64,000 nt of DNA from Azospirillum lipoferum (GCF_024170005.1 NZ_JALJXJ010000008.1:310001-374000); one strand, 5' to 3'. Positions 1 to 8,101 are shown, counted from the stretch's first letter. Program-made: numbers and translations. The notes: generated by a model from the letters alone, not told the origin.

Positions 1-40
1 CCTCATCAGTGTCTGAATTATCGTTGTCGATATCCGTCAT
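1..40 (-). CDS. Start of a gene running off the left edge (partial)
   Basis: Reading leftwards from an ATG at 40, 13 codons are visible, encoding an acidic start (MTDIDNDNSDTDE). A strong Shine-Dalgarno sequence (GGGGAGGAAGAC) lies directly upstream, which is why I call a gene from so little sequence. In many alphaproteobacteria the gene after sfsA and map is radC, so radC is a synteny-based guess; the visible residues cannot confirm it. Confidence 0.5.
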   Translation of the reverse strand, partial: MTDIDNDNSDTDE

Positions 41-268
41 GTCTTCCTCCCCATCTTGCAGTATTTTCATACAGCGGTATGTTGATTTGAAAGACTAAAC
101 GGCTTAGCGTGAATTATTGGATTGGATGGATCAAGCGCTCTGTATCGGTGTTTTCCATACATCTTCCGAGTCACGTCCGTTGGGCGTCCGTGCTCCGATG
201 GGGCGAACGGAAGCTCGTGCCCGTCATCCGGCATGACGCGGTCCCGGGTCTGCCCTGCCGGAAGGCTG

Positions 269-306
269 AAAACAACTCGGGCGCCGCATCCCCCGACACG
301 GCGCCC
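269..306 (-). terminator. Intrinsic terminator after map
   Basis: GGGCGCCG (279-286) pairs with CGGCGCCC (299-306). Read on the minus strand, the hairpin is followed by GAGTTGTTTTC, a short T-rich tract. It lies about 30 bp past the map stop codon and before the partial gene at 40. Confidence 0.6.
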
Positions 307-334
307 GCCACTCACCTCACTATGCCCATCGCCC

Positions 335-1204
335 TCACTCCACTGCGTAAGGCGGCTTGGTAAAGCCCGCCGGCGACAGGGTGAAGATCTCCGCCCCGTC
401 GGCGGTCACGCCGATGGAATGCTCGAACTGGGCGGACAGCGACTTGTCCTTGGTCACGGCGGTCCAGCCGTCGCCCAGGATCTTCACGTCCGGTCGGCCG
501 GTGTTGATCATCGGCTCGATGGTGAAGATCATGCCTTCCCGCAGCACCAACCCCTCGCCCGGCTTGCCGTAATGCAGGACCGACGGCGGCTCGTGGAAGA
601 CGCGGCCGACGCCGTGGCCGCAGAAATCGCGGACCACCGAGAAGCGGTGGGATTCGGCGAAGGTCTGGATGGCATGGCCGATGTCGCCCAGCGTAGCGCC
701 CGGCTTCACCGCGGCGATGCCAATCATCAGCGCGTCATAGGTGACGTCGACCAGCTTGCGCGCCTTCACCCCGACGTCGCCGCACAGATACATGCGGCTG
801 CTGTCGCCGTACCAGCCGTCGACGATCGGCGTCACGTCGATGTTCAGGATGTCGCCGTCGACCAGCCGCTTGTCGCCGGGGATGCCGTGGCAGACGACAT
901 GGTTGACCGAGATGCAGTTGGCGCGCGGGAAGCCGCGATAGCCCAGCGGGGCGGGGATGCCGCCATGGTTGCGGATGAACTGCTCCAGCAGGCGGTCGAG
1001 CTCGCCCGTGGTGACGCCCGGCTGCACATAGGGGACGATGTAGTCCAGTGCCAGCGCGGCCAGCCGGCCGGCCTTGCGCATGCCTTCGAATCCCTCCGGA
1101 CCATGAAGGCGGACGCGGTTGGATTCGACGTGATCCTGTTCCAAGACGAAAGCCCCTATGCCAGATAACCAGATGCCGGATGACGAAGCCCGCCGCAGCG
1201 TCAA
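335..1204 (-). CDS. map: Type I methionine aminopeptidase
   Basis: Removes the initiator methionine from nascent proteins in the cytosol. All five metal ligands of the family are visible in order: the two aspartates in NIDVTPIVDGWYGDSS, the histidine of GHGVGRVFHE, the glutamate of FTIEPM and the glutamate of FEHSIG. The core is full length, with the N-terminal extension (HGPEGFEGMRKAGRL) usual in alphaproteobacteria. The start is uncertain: the longest frame uses a TTG at 1204 overlapping the sfsA stop, and a second TTG at 1144 gives 269 residues. It follows sfsA on the same strand with overlapping ends, so the two are probably cotranscribed. Confidence 0.96.
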   Translation of the reverse strand: MTLRRASSSGIWLSGIGAFVLEQDHVESNRVRLHGPEGFEGMRKAGRLAALALDYIVPYVQPGVTTGELDRLLEQFIRNHGGIPAPLGYRGFPRANCISVNHVVCHGIPGDKRLVDGDILNIDVTPIVDGWYGDSSRMYLCGDVGVKARKLVDVTYDALMIGIAAVKPGATLGDIGHAIQTFAESHRFSVVRDFCGHGVGRVFHEPPSVLHYGKPGEGLVLREGMIFTIEPMINTGRPDVKILGDGWTAVTKDKSLSAQFEHSIGVTADGAEIFTLSPAGFTKPPYAVE

Positions 1205-1938
1205 AGCCGGATCGACAGCGGACGGTCCAATTCAATCGATTCGGGCGTGATCGCGCAAGACCAACACAGCGCCTCCACCCCCGAATCCAGCGCGCGGCGC
1301 AGCCCGTCATGATAGGCCGGATCGAGATCGCCCGCCGTGCGGAAATGGGAACAATCGCCGCGCTGGACAAGGTAGAGCATGACCGCGCGGCAGCCCTGCG
1401 CCACCATCGCCGCCATCTCCTCCAGATGCTTGGCGCCGCGGGCGGTGACGCAGTCCGGGAATTCGGCGGCGTCCCCATGGGGGCCGTCGGGGCGGCGCAG
1501 ATGGACGTTCTTGACCTCGACATAGGTGGCAGGCCGGGCGCCGGGCCTGGCCGGATCGTCCTCCAGCAGCACATCGATCCGGCTGTTGCGGCCGTACTTC
1601 ACCTCGCGCCGCAGCCGGTCGTAACCGGCCAGTTCCGGGATGGTGCCGGCGGAAATCGCCGCGGCGACCAGCGCGTTGGGATGGCCGGTGTTGACGCCGA
1701 CCAGCCCCTCGCCCCAGGGGGCGGCGGCCTCCACCAGCTCCAGCGTGTAGGCCAGTTTGCGTTTGGGATGGTCGGAGCGCGACAGCCAGACGGCGGAACC
1801 GGGAATGTCCAGCCCGATCATGCTGCCGGAATTGGGGACATGCGCCGTCACCTCCACCCCGTCCAGCAGGACATCGGCGAGGAACCGCTTGTAGCGGCGG
1901 ATCAGGCGGCCTTGAAGAAGAGGGGTGGGAAAGCGCAT
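1201..1938 (-). CDS. sfsA: SfsA family protein (sugar fermentation stimulation homologue)
   Basis: A 245-residue full-length member of the SfsA family, recognised by the N-terminal LLQGRLIRRYKRFLADV, the HVPNSGSM segment, YTLELVE, GVNTGHPN and the C-terminal catalytic-looking stretch YVEVKNVHL with a conserved acidic/lysine pair. The family is widely conserved; the fold is related to PD-(D/E)XK nucleases and nucleic-acid binding has been reported in E. coli, but the role is unsettled. The reading frame stays open far upstream through the divergent gene, so I chose the ATG at 1938, where family similarity starts. It is divergent from the CinA-like gene (66-bp gap) and overlaps map. Confidence 0.92.
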   Translation of the reverse strand: MRFPTPLLQGRLIRRYKRFLADVLLDGVEVTAHVPNSGSMIGLDIPGSAVWLSRSDHPKRKLAYTLELVEAAAPWGEGLVGVNTGHPNALVAAAISAGTIPELAGYDRLRREVKYGRNSRIDVLLEDDPARPGARPATYVEVKNVHLRRPDGPHGDAAEFPDCVTARGAKHLEEMAAMVAQGCRAVMLYLVQRGDCSHFRTAGDLDPAYHDGLRRALDSGVEALCWSCAITPESIELDRPLSIRL

Positions 1939-2004
1939 CTTGGCGGCGACGCTACCCTTGGCCTTCCCGTTCGACAAGGGTGTTCCGATGGAGATCCCCG
2001 CCAG

Positions 2005-2790
2005 ATGACGTCCGAGACCGCCGCAACCCCGACTGCCGCCAACCCCACCGCCGCCGTGCTGGTGATCGGCAACGAGATCCTGTCGGGTCGCACCAAGGAC
2101 GCCAATCTGGGCCACATCGCCGAGACGCTGGCGGGGATCGGCGTGCGGCTGCGCGAGGCCCGCGTGGTGCCGGACGTGGAGGAGGAGATCGTTGCCGCGG
2201 TAAACGCCCTGCGCCCCCGCTACACCTACGTCTTCACCACCGGCGGCATCGGGCCGACCCATGACGACATCACCGCCGCCTGCGTCGCCAAGGCCTTCGG
2301 CGTGGCGTTGGAGCGCAACCCGGAAGCGGTCGCCCGACTGGAGCGCCATTACGCCGCCGGCCAGCTGAACGAGGCACGGTTGCGCATGGCCAATGTCCCG
2401 GCCGGCGGGATCCTGATCGACAACCCGATCAGCCAGGCGCCGGGATTCCAGATCGGCAACGTTTTCGTGATGGCCGGTGTGCCCAACATCATGCGGGCGA
2501 TGCTGGACGGTATCCTGCCGCGACTGGCCGGCGGTCCGGCCCTGCATGCCCGCACGGTTGCCTGCGAGCTGGCGGAGGGTGTGATCGCCGCCGACCTGTC
2601 GGCCTTGCAGGACCGCCATCCGGCGTTGGAGATCGGCAGCTATCCTTACTTCCGCAGCGGCTCCTTCGGCGTCAGCCTGGTGCTGCGCGGCACCGACGAG
2701 GCGGAGGTGACGACCGCGGCCGACGAACTGGCGGGGATCGTCCGCCGGCTGGGCGGTACGCCGACCCTCACGGTTGGTACGAAAGGTTAG
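2005..2790 (+). CDS. CinA/MoaB-type molybdopterin-binding domain protein
   Basis: A 261-residue stand-alone competence/damage-inducible (CinA N-terminal, MoCF/MogA-like) domain. Family motifs: VLVIGNEILSGRTKDAN near the N-terminus, FTTGGIGPTHDDIT in the middle, and MAGVPNIM. The C-terminal nicotinamide-nucleotide amidase domain of full CinA is absent, as is usual in alphaproteobacteria where that domain is encoded separately. I chose the ATG at 2005 with GGAGATCC upstream; the frame is open for about 950 bp further but that region is antisense to sfsA and map. Precise substrate unknown. Confidence 0.9.
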   Translation: MTSETAATPTAANPTAAVLVIGNEILSGRTKDANLGHIAETLAGIGVRLREARVVPDVEEEIVAAVNALRPRYTYVFTTGGIGPTHDDITAACVAKAFGVALERNPEAVARLERHYAAGQLNEARLRMANVPAGGILIDNPISQAPGFQIGNVFVMAGVPNIMRAMLDGILPRLAGGPALHARTVACELAEGVIAADLSALQDRHPALEIGSYPYFRSGSFGVSLVLRGTDEAEVTTAADELAGIVRRLGGTPTLTVGTKG

Positions 2791-2844
2791 CGGTGCCTAT
2801 GACTGCGGCTCAGATGGCTCCTATGTCGGCGGATCGATTGTCGC

Positions 2845-2873
2845 GGACCGATTCGGTCCTACATTGATTTTTT
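2845..2873 (+). terminator. Intrinsic terminator after the CinA-like gene
   Basis: GGACCG-ATT-CGGTCC hairpin (2845-2859) followed a few bases later by a run of six T (2868-2873). It sits 55 bp past the CinA-like stop and ends 36 bp before the next start. Confidence 0.6.
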
Positions 2874-2908
2874 CTCATCCGCATCAGGCCTGCCGCGGGA
2901 GCCCCGCC

Positions 2909-3154
2909 ATGAAGAGCTTCGAGAAAGCAGCGTTGCTGTTTCTTCTCCGCCACCTGTTCGCCGGCATCGTCGGCGCCGTGGTGCTGGCGACCGGGCTGTT
3001 GTGGTTCGATGTCGCCAAGCTGGCGACGCTGATCGGCAGCAGCGAATATGGCATCACCGCCACCGTGATGCTCTATGCCGGCCTGATGTTGACCTTCGGC
3101 AGCGTGTCGATGGGGATCGGCATCATGACGATGAACGAGGACACGCGTCCCTGA
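2909..3154 (+). CDS. Small two-helix membrane protein, unknown function
   Basis: 81 residues, not recognised. Two clear hydrophobic segments are seen, about residues 17-33 (AGIVGAVVLATGLLWF) and about 47-70 (YGITATVMLYAGLMLTFGS...), separated by a short hydrophilic loop with a lysine, and a charged MNEDTRP tail. This predicts an inner-membrane hairpin with both ends on the same side. The ATG at 2909 is preceded by GGGAGCCCC at suitable distance. Codon use looks like the neighbours. No contextual clue beyond the preceding terminator, which suggests its own transcript. Confidence 0.7.
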   Translation: MKSFEKAALLFLLRHLFAGIVGAVVLATGLLWFDVAKLATLIGSSEYGITATVMLYAGLMLTFGSVSMGIGIMTMNEDTRP

Positions 3155-3181
3155 TCGGTTGGCCGTGATCGATTGCCGCAA

Positions 3182-3355
3182 TCAGTTGCCGAAAGGTCCG
3201 AAGCGGTCATAGGCCCAGACGAGAGCGACGCTCAGCGCCAGCCACAGTGCGGCATTGCGCAGCACGACTCCGCGGTTGCGGCGAAGGGCCGCCGGCACCA
3301 CCAGGACCGCGACCATCAGCAACGCCACCAGCGACATCCAATCCGTCTCGCTCAC
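3182..3355 (-). CDS. 57-residue membrane protein, unknown function
   Basis: A GTG start at 3355 is preceded by a near-perfect Shine-Dalgarno (GGAAGGAGGCGGC), and the frame encodes 57 residues: a short polar start (MSETDW), one hydrophobic helix (SLVALLMVAVLVVPAAL), a basic loop (RRNRGVVLRN), a second helix (AALWLALSVALVWAY) and the tail DRFGPFGN. The pattern NAALWLALSVALVWAY resembles the N-terminal membrane anchor of alphaproteobacterial retropepsin-like (TIGR02281) proteases, but no protease domain follows; that resemblance is inference. Convergent with the previous gene, 27 bp apart. Confidence 0.7.
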   Translation of the reverse strand: MSETDWMSLVALLMVAVLVVPAALRRNRGVVLRNAALWLALSVALVWAYDRFGPFGN

Positions 3356-3496
3356 GCCGCCTCCTTCCTTCTTCCGTCCCCGTCCGGGCCGGTCTTCCAG
3401 TTGCGTGTCCCTCGATATGGGAATGCCTGCGGTTTTGCGAAGGCCCCTTGACCCGCGCCCCTGCGATTGTCTAAGTCATGACCACGGAACGGTGCG

Positions 3497-3516
3497 TTGC
3501 ATATTAACGTATGCAA
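3497..3516. promoter_or_regulatory. Perfect 20-bp palindromic operator candidate
   Basis: TTGCATA-TTAACG-TATGCAA: two 7-bp arms with a 6-bp centre, in the AT-richest part of the 254-bp gap between the small membrane gene and the tRNA. The symmetry suggests a dimeric repressor or activator site. The regulator is not identifiable from the sequence. Confidence 0.5.
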
Positions 3517-3609
3517 TCTCCGCGCGCAGCGTGGGACCGTTCTTGGACATGGGCTTTGCCGTTACGGATCCGGTCGTCTGGACCGGCTTGCAATGGCAGA
3601 GTTCGGGAC

Positions 3610-3694
3610 GCGGGCGTGGCGAAACCGGTAGACGCAAGGGACTTAAAATCCCTCACCCTTAGGTATGCGGGTTCGAGTCCCGCCGCCCGCACCA
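3610..3694 (+). tRNA. tRNA-Leu (anticodon UAA)
   Basis: Cloverleaf is legible: acceptor GCGGGCG (3610-3616) pairs with CGCCCGC (3684-3690), discriminator A and encoded CCA follow. Anticodon stem AGGGA/TCCCT holds the loop CTTAAAA (anticodon TAA). A long variable arm as in class II tRNAs and the T loop TTCGAGT are present. 85 nt including CCA. Confidence 0.96.
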
Positions 3695-4036
3695 TATTGA
3701 AATGACTTGAGAAGTCTCGGCATAGCCCGCGACTGGTGTTCGGCGGCCCCAGTGTCAGCGTGAGGAGACTGCCGTGTGGTTGGCGGTTTTCGAAGCCGCT
3801 CACTGTCCAGACAGGGGCGGATAGAACAGTCTCCGAAAATCCTGCTACCGCACCAAGCTATCTCCTATCGACCATGCGGCACGCCCCGCAGAGGCATTGT
3901 GCGCCCCCCATTTGCCACTTTTCCTGAAAAGGAGGCGAAGGGGGCGGGGATCGGGGTGGACCGCCCGGCGCCCTCTCGGACGGTTCGTTCACGAAGCTTG
4001 ACCGGAGCGCTGTGCTCGCTCATGAATGGTCCCGGT
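3695..4036. other. Gap between tRNA-Leu and riboswitch; no gene seen
   Basis: About 340 bp without a credible coding region; the open frames here lack a ribosome-binding site and family features. A weak sigma70-like TTGACC (3998-4003), 17 bp, CATGAA could be the promoter of the riboswitch transcript. Nothing else stands out. Confidence 0.5.
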
Positions 4037-4226
4037 TCTGGTTCTTCCGGCGGTCTCCGCCGGAAGCTAAGAGGGAACCCGGTGAGCCGCATCGCGCGGC
4101 GAGACCGGGGCTGCCCCCGCAACTGTGAGCGGTGAGCCATTCCGTCATCTCCTGCCACTGGCACCTTGCGGCGCTGGGAAGGCTGGACGGAACGGCGATG
4201 ATCCGCAAGCCAGGAGACCTGCCAGT
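4037..4226 (+). ncRNA. Cobalamin (adenosylcobalamin-type) riboswitch
   Basis: The conserved elements appear in canonical order: GAGGGAACCCGGTG near 4071, CTGCCCCCGCAACTG (4111-4125), GCCACTG (4154-4160), GGGAAGG (4176-4182) and the B12 box AGCCAGGAGACCTGCC ending at 4223. It precedes the uptake operon by about 200 nt, so expression is expected to fall when cobalamin is plentiful. The expression platform is not obvious: no U-run terminator is seen between 4226 and 4424, so translational control or an anti-RBS structure is more likely (inference). Confidence 0.93.
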
Positions 4227-4423
4227 ACCGCAATGAAACGTCCTCGGGCGGGGTGCCCCGGTGGTCGCTTGCTGATGCGCGGCCGCTGGCCGCCCGTCCC
4301 CCGCAAGCCGTCTGTCCGGCACGCCGCTCCCGACCCAAGGGATTGCGGATGTCAGGGCTTGCGGACGACTTCGACGGGCACGGCCATCTCGTTCCCCTGC
4401 TTCGTCAAACCTCAGGGGGAATC

Positions 4424-5476
4424 ATGGCAAAGACCTTCTGCACCAGTCTTTTGCGCTGGGCCTTCCCAGCCTTTTTCTCCAGCCTCGCCGGGCTTGGTCT
4501 TGGGCTTGCGCCGGGATCGGCCGCCGAAGCCGCCGGATATCCGCTGACAGTCCAGAACTGCGGCATGTCCGTTACGTTCGGCAAGGCACCGGCACGGGTG
4601 GTCGCGATCGGTCAGAGCACCACCGAGATCCTGCTGTCGCTGGGGTTGGCGGACAGGATCGCCGGCACGGCCGTATGGGTCGGCCCGGTCCTGAAGCCCT
4701 TCGAAGCGCAGAACGCCAGGATCAAGCGCCTGGCCGACAACGACCCGAGCTTTGAATCCGTGGTTCAGCAGGAACCCGATCTGGTCGCGGCCCAGTTCGA
4801 ATGGCATATCGGCTCCAACGGCTCGGTCGGCAAGCGGGAGCAGTTCGCGCAGCTCGGGATCCCGACCTACATCTCGCCCGCGGATTGCGTCGAGAAGGAC
4901 AATTCCGGCGGCGGCGACGGTCTGCGCAAGCAGATGTTCACCATGGATCTCGTCTATCAGGAGATCCGTGACCTCGCCCGGATCTTCGGCGTCGACGACC
5001 GGGGCGAGGCACTGGTCGCGGCGCTCAGGACGCGCGAGGCCGCCGCCATCGCATCCGTCGCCGGCGGCGATGCCAAGGGCGTGCCGGTCGTCTTCTGGTT
5101 TTCGAGCAAGGAGGTGCGGGGCGATGCCTTCGTCGCCGGCAGGAACGGGGCGCCGGCCTACATCGTGAAGGCGCTGGGCGCCAGGAACGTCGTCACGACG
5201 GAAGAGGAATGGCCGCTGGCGAGCTGGGAGAGGATCGCCGCCGCCGATCCCGCGGTCATCGTCATCGCCACGATGGACCGCCGCCGCTACGCCGCCGACG
5301 ACCCCGCCGTCAAGCTGGCCTTCCTTGAAAGCGATCCCGTCACCGGCAAGCTGGAGGCCGTCCGCAAGAAGCGCTTCGTGCTGATGGACGCGCAATCGAT
5401 GAACCCGACGATCCGGACGATCGACGGCATCGAGGCGCTTGCCAATGGCATCAAGGCGTTCGGCCTGGCCGACTGA
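4424..5476 (+). CDS. ABC transporter periplasmic binding protein (BtuF/FecB class), B12-riboswitch controlled
   Basis: 350 residues with a signal peptide (MAKTFC..., hydrophobic core FPAFFSSLAGLGLGLA, likely cut near GSAAEA). The mature part has the class III binding-protein pattern: VQNCGMSVTFGKAPARVVAIG, STTEILLSLGLADRI, a rigid helical linker region, and the second lobe with YIVKALGARNVV and DPAVIVIATMD. The family binds iron-siderophores, cobalamin or related corrinoids. The riboswitch argues for cobalamin, cobinamide or another corrinoid as ligand. The N-terminal wording also resembles the proteins annotated as F420-0 transporter binding subunits (TIGR03868), whose true ligand in proteobacteria is unproven. 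SD AGGGGGA precedes ATG; first gene of a three-gene operon. Confidence 0.9.
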   Translation: MAKTFCTSLLRWAFPAFFSSLAGLGLGLAPGSAAEAAGYPLTVQNCGMSVTFGKAPARVVAIGQSTTEILLSLGLADRIAGTAVWVGPVLKPFEAQNARIKRLADNDPSFESVVQQEPDLVAAQFEWHIGSNGSVGKREQFAQLGIPTYISPADCVEKDNSGGGDGLRKQMFTMDLVYQEIRDLARIFGVDDRGEALVAALRTREAAAIASVAGGDAKGVPVVFWFSSKEVRGDAFVAGRNGAPAYIVKALGARNVVTTEEEWPLASWERIAAADPAVIVIATMDRRRYAADDPAVKLAFLESDPVTGKLEAVRKKRFVLMDAQSMNPTIRTIDGIEALANGIKAFGLAD

Positions 5477-6555
5477 TGCGCAACCCGGCCATCGCCGGCG
5501 GATGGACGCTGCGGGCCGTGCCCGCCCTTCCGGTTCCGGCACTCTTCGCCCTGGCCATCCTTGCTTTGGGCATCCTTGTCGTCGCCATCGGACTGGCCGT
5601 CTCGATCGGGGAGATGGCGATCCCGCTCGGCACCATCGCCAAGGCCGTCGGCAACAGGCTGTTGGGCACGGGCTTCACGATCAGCCCGATCCAGGAGGGC
5701 ATCATCTGGGATTACCGGCTCAGCCGGTCGCTGGCCGCCGCCTGCTGCGGCGCGGCGCTTGCCATGTCCGGGGCCATCCTCCAGGCGCTCCTCCGCAATC
5801 CGCTGGCCGAACCCTATGTCCTGGGGATATCGGCCGGGGCCTCGACGGGGGCCGTCGCGGTGATGATCGCGGGCCTCGGCGGCGGGGCACTGTCGATGTC
5901 GGGCGGCGCCTTCACCGGCGCTATCATCGCCTTCACGCTGGTCTGCGCCCTGGCGGCCGGTACCGGAGGCTTAACTGGGACTGGGGCCGAACGGATCATT
6001 CTCGCCGGGGTCGCCGGGTCCCAGCTCTTCAGCGCCCTGACCTCCTACATCGTGACGACGTCGGCGAATGCGGAACAGGCGCGGGGCGTCATGTTCTGGC
6101 TGCTCGGCAGCCTCGGCGGCATCCGCTGGCCGGATGTCGGCCTCGCGGCCCCGGTCGCCATCGGCGGCTTCGCCATCGCCATCCTTCACGCCCGCGCGCT
6201 GGATGCCTTCGCCTTCGGCGTCGATGCCGCCGTCGCACTCGGGATTCCGGTTACGCGCGTCCGTCTGATCCTGTTCGGCCTGACCGCGGCGATGACGGCG
6301 ACCATGGTCAGCATTGTCGGATCGGTCGGCTTCGTCGGGCTCGTCGTCCCGCATGCGGCGCGCTTCCTGGTCGGCCCCGGCCACATGCGGCTGTTGCCGG
6401 TATCCTTCATGATCGGCGCGGTGTTCATGGTGCTGGCCGACATCGTCTCCCGGATCGTCGTTCCCCAGCAGATCCTCCCCATCGGCGTGGTCACGGCCCT
6501 GTTCGGCGCCCCGGCCTTCGCATTCATCCTCTACAAGGCGAGGCGGCGGCTGTGA
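5476..6555 (+). CDS. ABC transporter permease (BtuC/FecCD family)
   Basis: 359-residue polytopic permease whose start ATG overlaps the previous stop (TGATG), implying translational coupling. Hydrophobic segments span nearly the whole length; about ten helices are expected. Family signatures: DYRLSRSLAAACCGAALAMSG in the N-terminal third, LLRNPLAEPYVLGISAGAS, and the coupling-helix region GSVGFVGLVVPHAARFLVGP. Forms a homodimeric channel with the downstream ATPase. Ligand inferred from the riboswitch, as for the binding protein. Confidence 0.93.
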   Translation: MRNPAIAGGWTLRAVPALPVPALFALAILALGILVVAIGLAVSIGEMAIPLGTIAKAVGNRLLGTGFTISPIQEGIIWDYRLSRSLAAACCGAALAMSGAILQALLRNPLAEPYVLGISAGASTGAVAVMIAGLGGGALSMSGGAFTGAIIAFTLVCALAAGTGGLTGTGAERIILAGVAGSQLFSALTSYIVTTSANAEQARGVMFWLLGSLGGIRWPDVGLAAPVAIGGFAIAILHARALDAFAFGVDAAVALGIPVTRVRLILFGLTAAMTATMVSIVGSVGFVGLVVPHAARFLVGPGHMRLLPVSFMIGAVFMVLADIVSRIVVPQQILPIGVVTALFGAPAFAFILYKARRRL

Positions 6556-7316
6556 GCATCGCGACCAGGGACGTGCGCTGGGCGGCCGGCGGGGCGATGA
6601 TCGTGGATGGCGTCACCATCGAGGCGGCGGCGGGATCGACGCTCGGATTGCTCGGTCCCAACGGGTCGGGGAAATCGAGCCTGCTGCGCCTGATCGGCCG
6701 CCTGCGGCGGGCCGATGCCGGAATCGTCACGCTCGGCGGCGCCGACATTGCCGCCCTGCCGCATGCCGCCATTGCCCGGAGGCTCGCGCTGGTCGAGCAG
6801 CAGGCGACCACGGAGATCCCGCTCACCGTGCTCGAAATCGTCCGGCTCGGGCGGACGCCCCACCGCGGACCGCTCTCGCCCTGGACCGGTGCCGACGACG
6901 CGGCGGTCGAAAGCGCGCTCCGCCATGTCGGCATGGAGGAGAAGCGCGATCGGCTCTGGCACACGCTCTCCGGCGGCGAGCGCCAGCGCACCCACATCGC
7001 GCGTGCCCTGGCGCAGACCCCGAGCGAACTGCTGCTCGACGAACCGACCAACCATCTCGACATCCGGCATCAGCTGGAGATCCTGTCGCTCGTCAGTCGG
7101 CTGCCGGCGACCTGCATCGTCGCCCTTCACGACCTCAACCTCGCCGCCCTGTTCTGCGACACCATCGCGATCCTATGCGATGGACGGGTGGTCTGCGCGG
7201 GGCCGCCGGACCAGGTCCTGACCGCGGAGACGATCCGGGACGTCTATGGGGTGAACGCCCATGTCGAACGCTCGCCACATCACGGCAAGCTCCAGGTCCA
7301 CTTTCTGATCGGCTGA
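6552..7316 (+). CDS. ABC transporter ATP-binding protein (BtuD/FecE class)
   Basis: 254 residues from a GTG at 6552 that overlaps the permease stop (GTGA). Walker A GPNGSGKSS, Q-loop region RLALVEQQATTEIP, signature LSGGERQR, Walker B LLLDEPTNHLD and switch histidine in VALHDLNLAA are all intact. Completes the BtuFCD/FecBCD-like operon. No outer-membrane TonB receptor is encoded next to it, so uptake across the outer membrane must rely on a receptor elsewhere. Confidence 0.94.
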   Translation: MSIATRDVRWAAGGAMIVDGVTIEAAAGSTLGLLGPNGSGKSSLLRLIGRLRRADAGIVTLGGADIAALPHAAIARRLALVEQQATTEIPLTVLEIVRLGRTPHRGPLSPWTGADDAAVESALRHVGMEEKRDRLWHTLSGGERQRTHIARALAQTPSELLLDEPTNHLDIRHQLEILSLVSRLPATCIVALHDLNLAALFCDTIAILCDGRVVCAGPPDQVLTAETIRDVYGVNAHVERSPHHGKLQVHFLIG

Positions 7317-7405
7317 CCAGGCAAGCCTCCGGCCCGGCAGCGGGTACGGAATAGAAGGGGGGTGGCGTCACCTCCCGGCGGTCACCCCTGCGCAACCTTG
7401 CGAAT

Positions 7406-7618
7406 TCAATGGTCAAAGAACCAAAGGAACAGGCGCAGACCAAAGACGAGAATGCCGCTGGCGACGATACCCATCAGGGCATCTGCGGCCTCCATATCGG
7501 AACCGGACCAAATCATGGAGGCGATCAGTATCAATCCAATCAGCAGGCCGATGAAGAACCATCTGAGAAGACGGTTTCCAAGCAGGATATCCCAGAGGGC
7601 TTCCATCAAATCGGCCAT
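7406..7618 (-). CDS. Small two-TM membrane protein, unknown function
   Basis: 70 residues from the ATG at 7618, chosen over an upstream start because GGAGGATAAATCC precedes it. Two hydrophobic helices: about residues 17-37 (LRWFFIGLLIGLILIASMIW) and about 46-66 (ALMGIVASGILVFGLRLFLW), linked by SGSDMEAAD. No family recognised. Convergent with the uptake operon; next on the same strand are two more small genes. Confidence 0.75.
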   Translation of the reverse strand: MADLMEALWDILLGNRLLRWFFIGLLIGLILIASMIWSGSDMEAADALMGIVASGILVFGLRLFLWFFDH

Positions 7619-7715
7619 GGATTTATCCTCCGACAGCACGGGATCGAGCGTAGCTGACGACGACGCACCGGTCAAATCGCCGTCATGCCTTCATGAACTC
7701 GGCCAGTCGCGATCC

Positions 7716-7901
7716 TCACCGCACCTCGACGGTCCCGCAACTGCGCCGGTGGGCCAGCAGGCAGTCCTCGGTCTTCGACTGATGCATCAGGGCGCCCATC
7801 AGCCAATAGCCGAGACCAAGGACGATCATGATGGCGATGGCCGCGCCGAGGTTGGCGGCCATGCGGGTGCGGTCGTCGTCAGGCATCCTGCCGGGCATCA
7901 T
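7716..7901 (-). CDS. Small single-TM protein, unknown function
   Basis: 61 residues. One hydrophobic segment (AANLGAAIAIMIVLGLGYWLMGALM, roughly 15-39) follows a charged N-terminus (MPDDDRTR) and precedes a polar tail with two cysteines (KTEDCLLAHRRSCGTV). Its ATG overlaps the stop of the upstream gene by four bases (ATGA), so the two are translationally coupled. Orientation with the cysteine pair in the periplasm is plausible but unproven. Confidence 0.65.
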   Translation of the reverse strand: MMPGRMPDDDRTRMAANLGAAIAIMIVLGLGYWLMGALMHQSKTEDCLLAHRRSCGTVEVR

Positions 7902-8101
7902 TTCTTACCCGGCTTGCGTTTCGTCCGGCCGCTGGCGGCTTCGCCCTCCTTGCGCTGGAGGAACAGGCGGCCGGCCTGCATCGCGGCGGCGCGGCTGATG
8001 TAGCTGCCGCAGTCGAACCGCTGGCCGTCGAACGTCACGGTGAGGGTGAAACTCTGCGGGCCGGCTTCGTCGACGACGATGGAGGAAGGGGCTGGCTTCA
8101 T
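7898..8101 (-). CDS. Small conserved-looking cytosolic protein, unknown function
   Basis: 67 residues from the ATG at 8101. The N-terminal part alternates like a small beta sheet (SFTLTVTFDGQRFDCGSYISRAAAMQAGRLFL) and the C-terminus is strongly basic (RKEGEAASGRTKRKPGKK), suggesting nucleic-acid or ribosome contact, although this is only a guess. The shorter start is preferred because residues further upstream look like antisense translation; the SD is weak. Coupled to the following gene by a 4-bp overlap. Confidence 0.6.
   Translation of the reverse strand: MKPAPSSIVVDEAGPQSFTLTVTFDGQRFDCGSYISRAAAMQAGRLFLQRKEGEAASGRTKRKPGKK

Noticed and set aside
1939..2619. Long N-terminal extension of sfsA (472-residue frame)
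   Set aside because: The extra region is antisense to the CinA-like gene, and SfsA similarity starts at the ATG at 1938.
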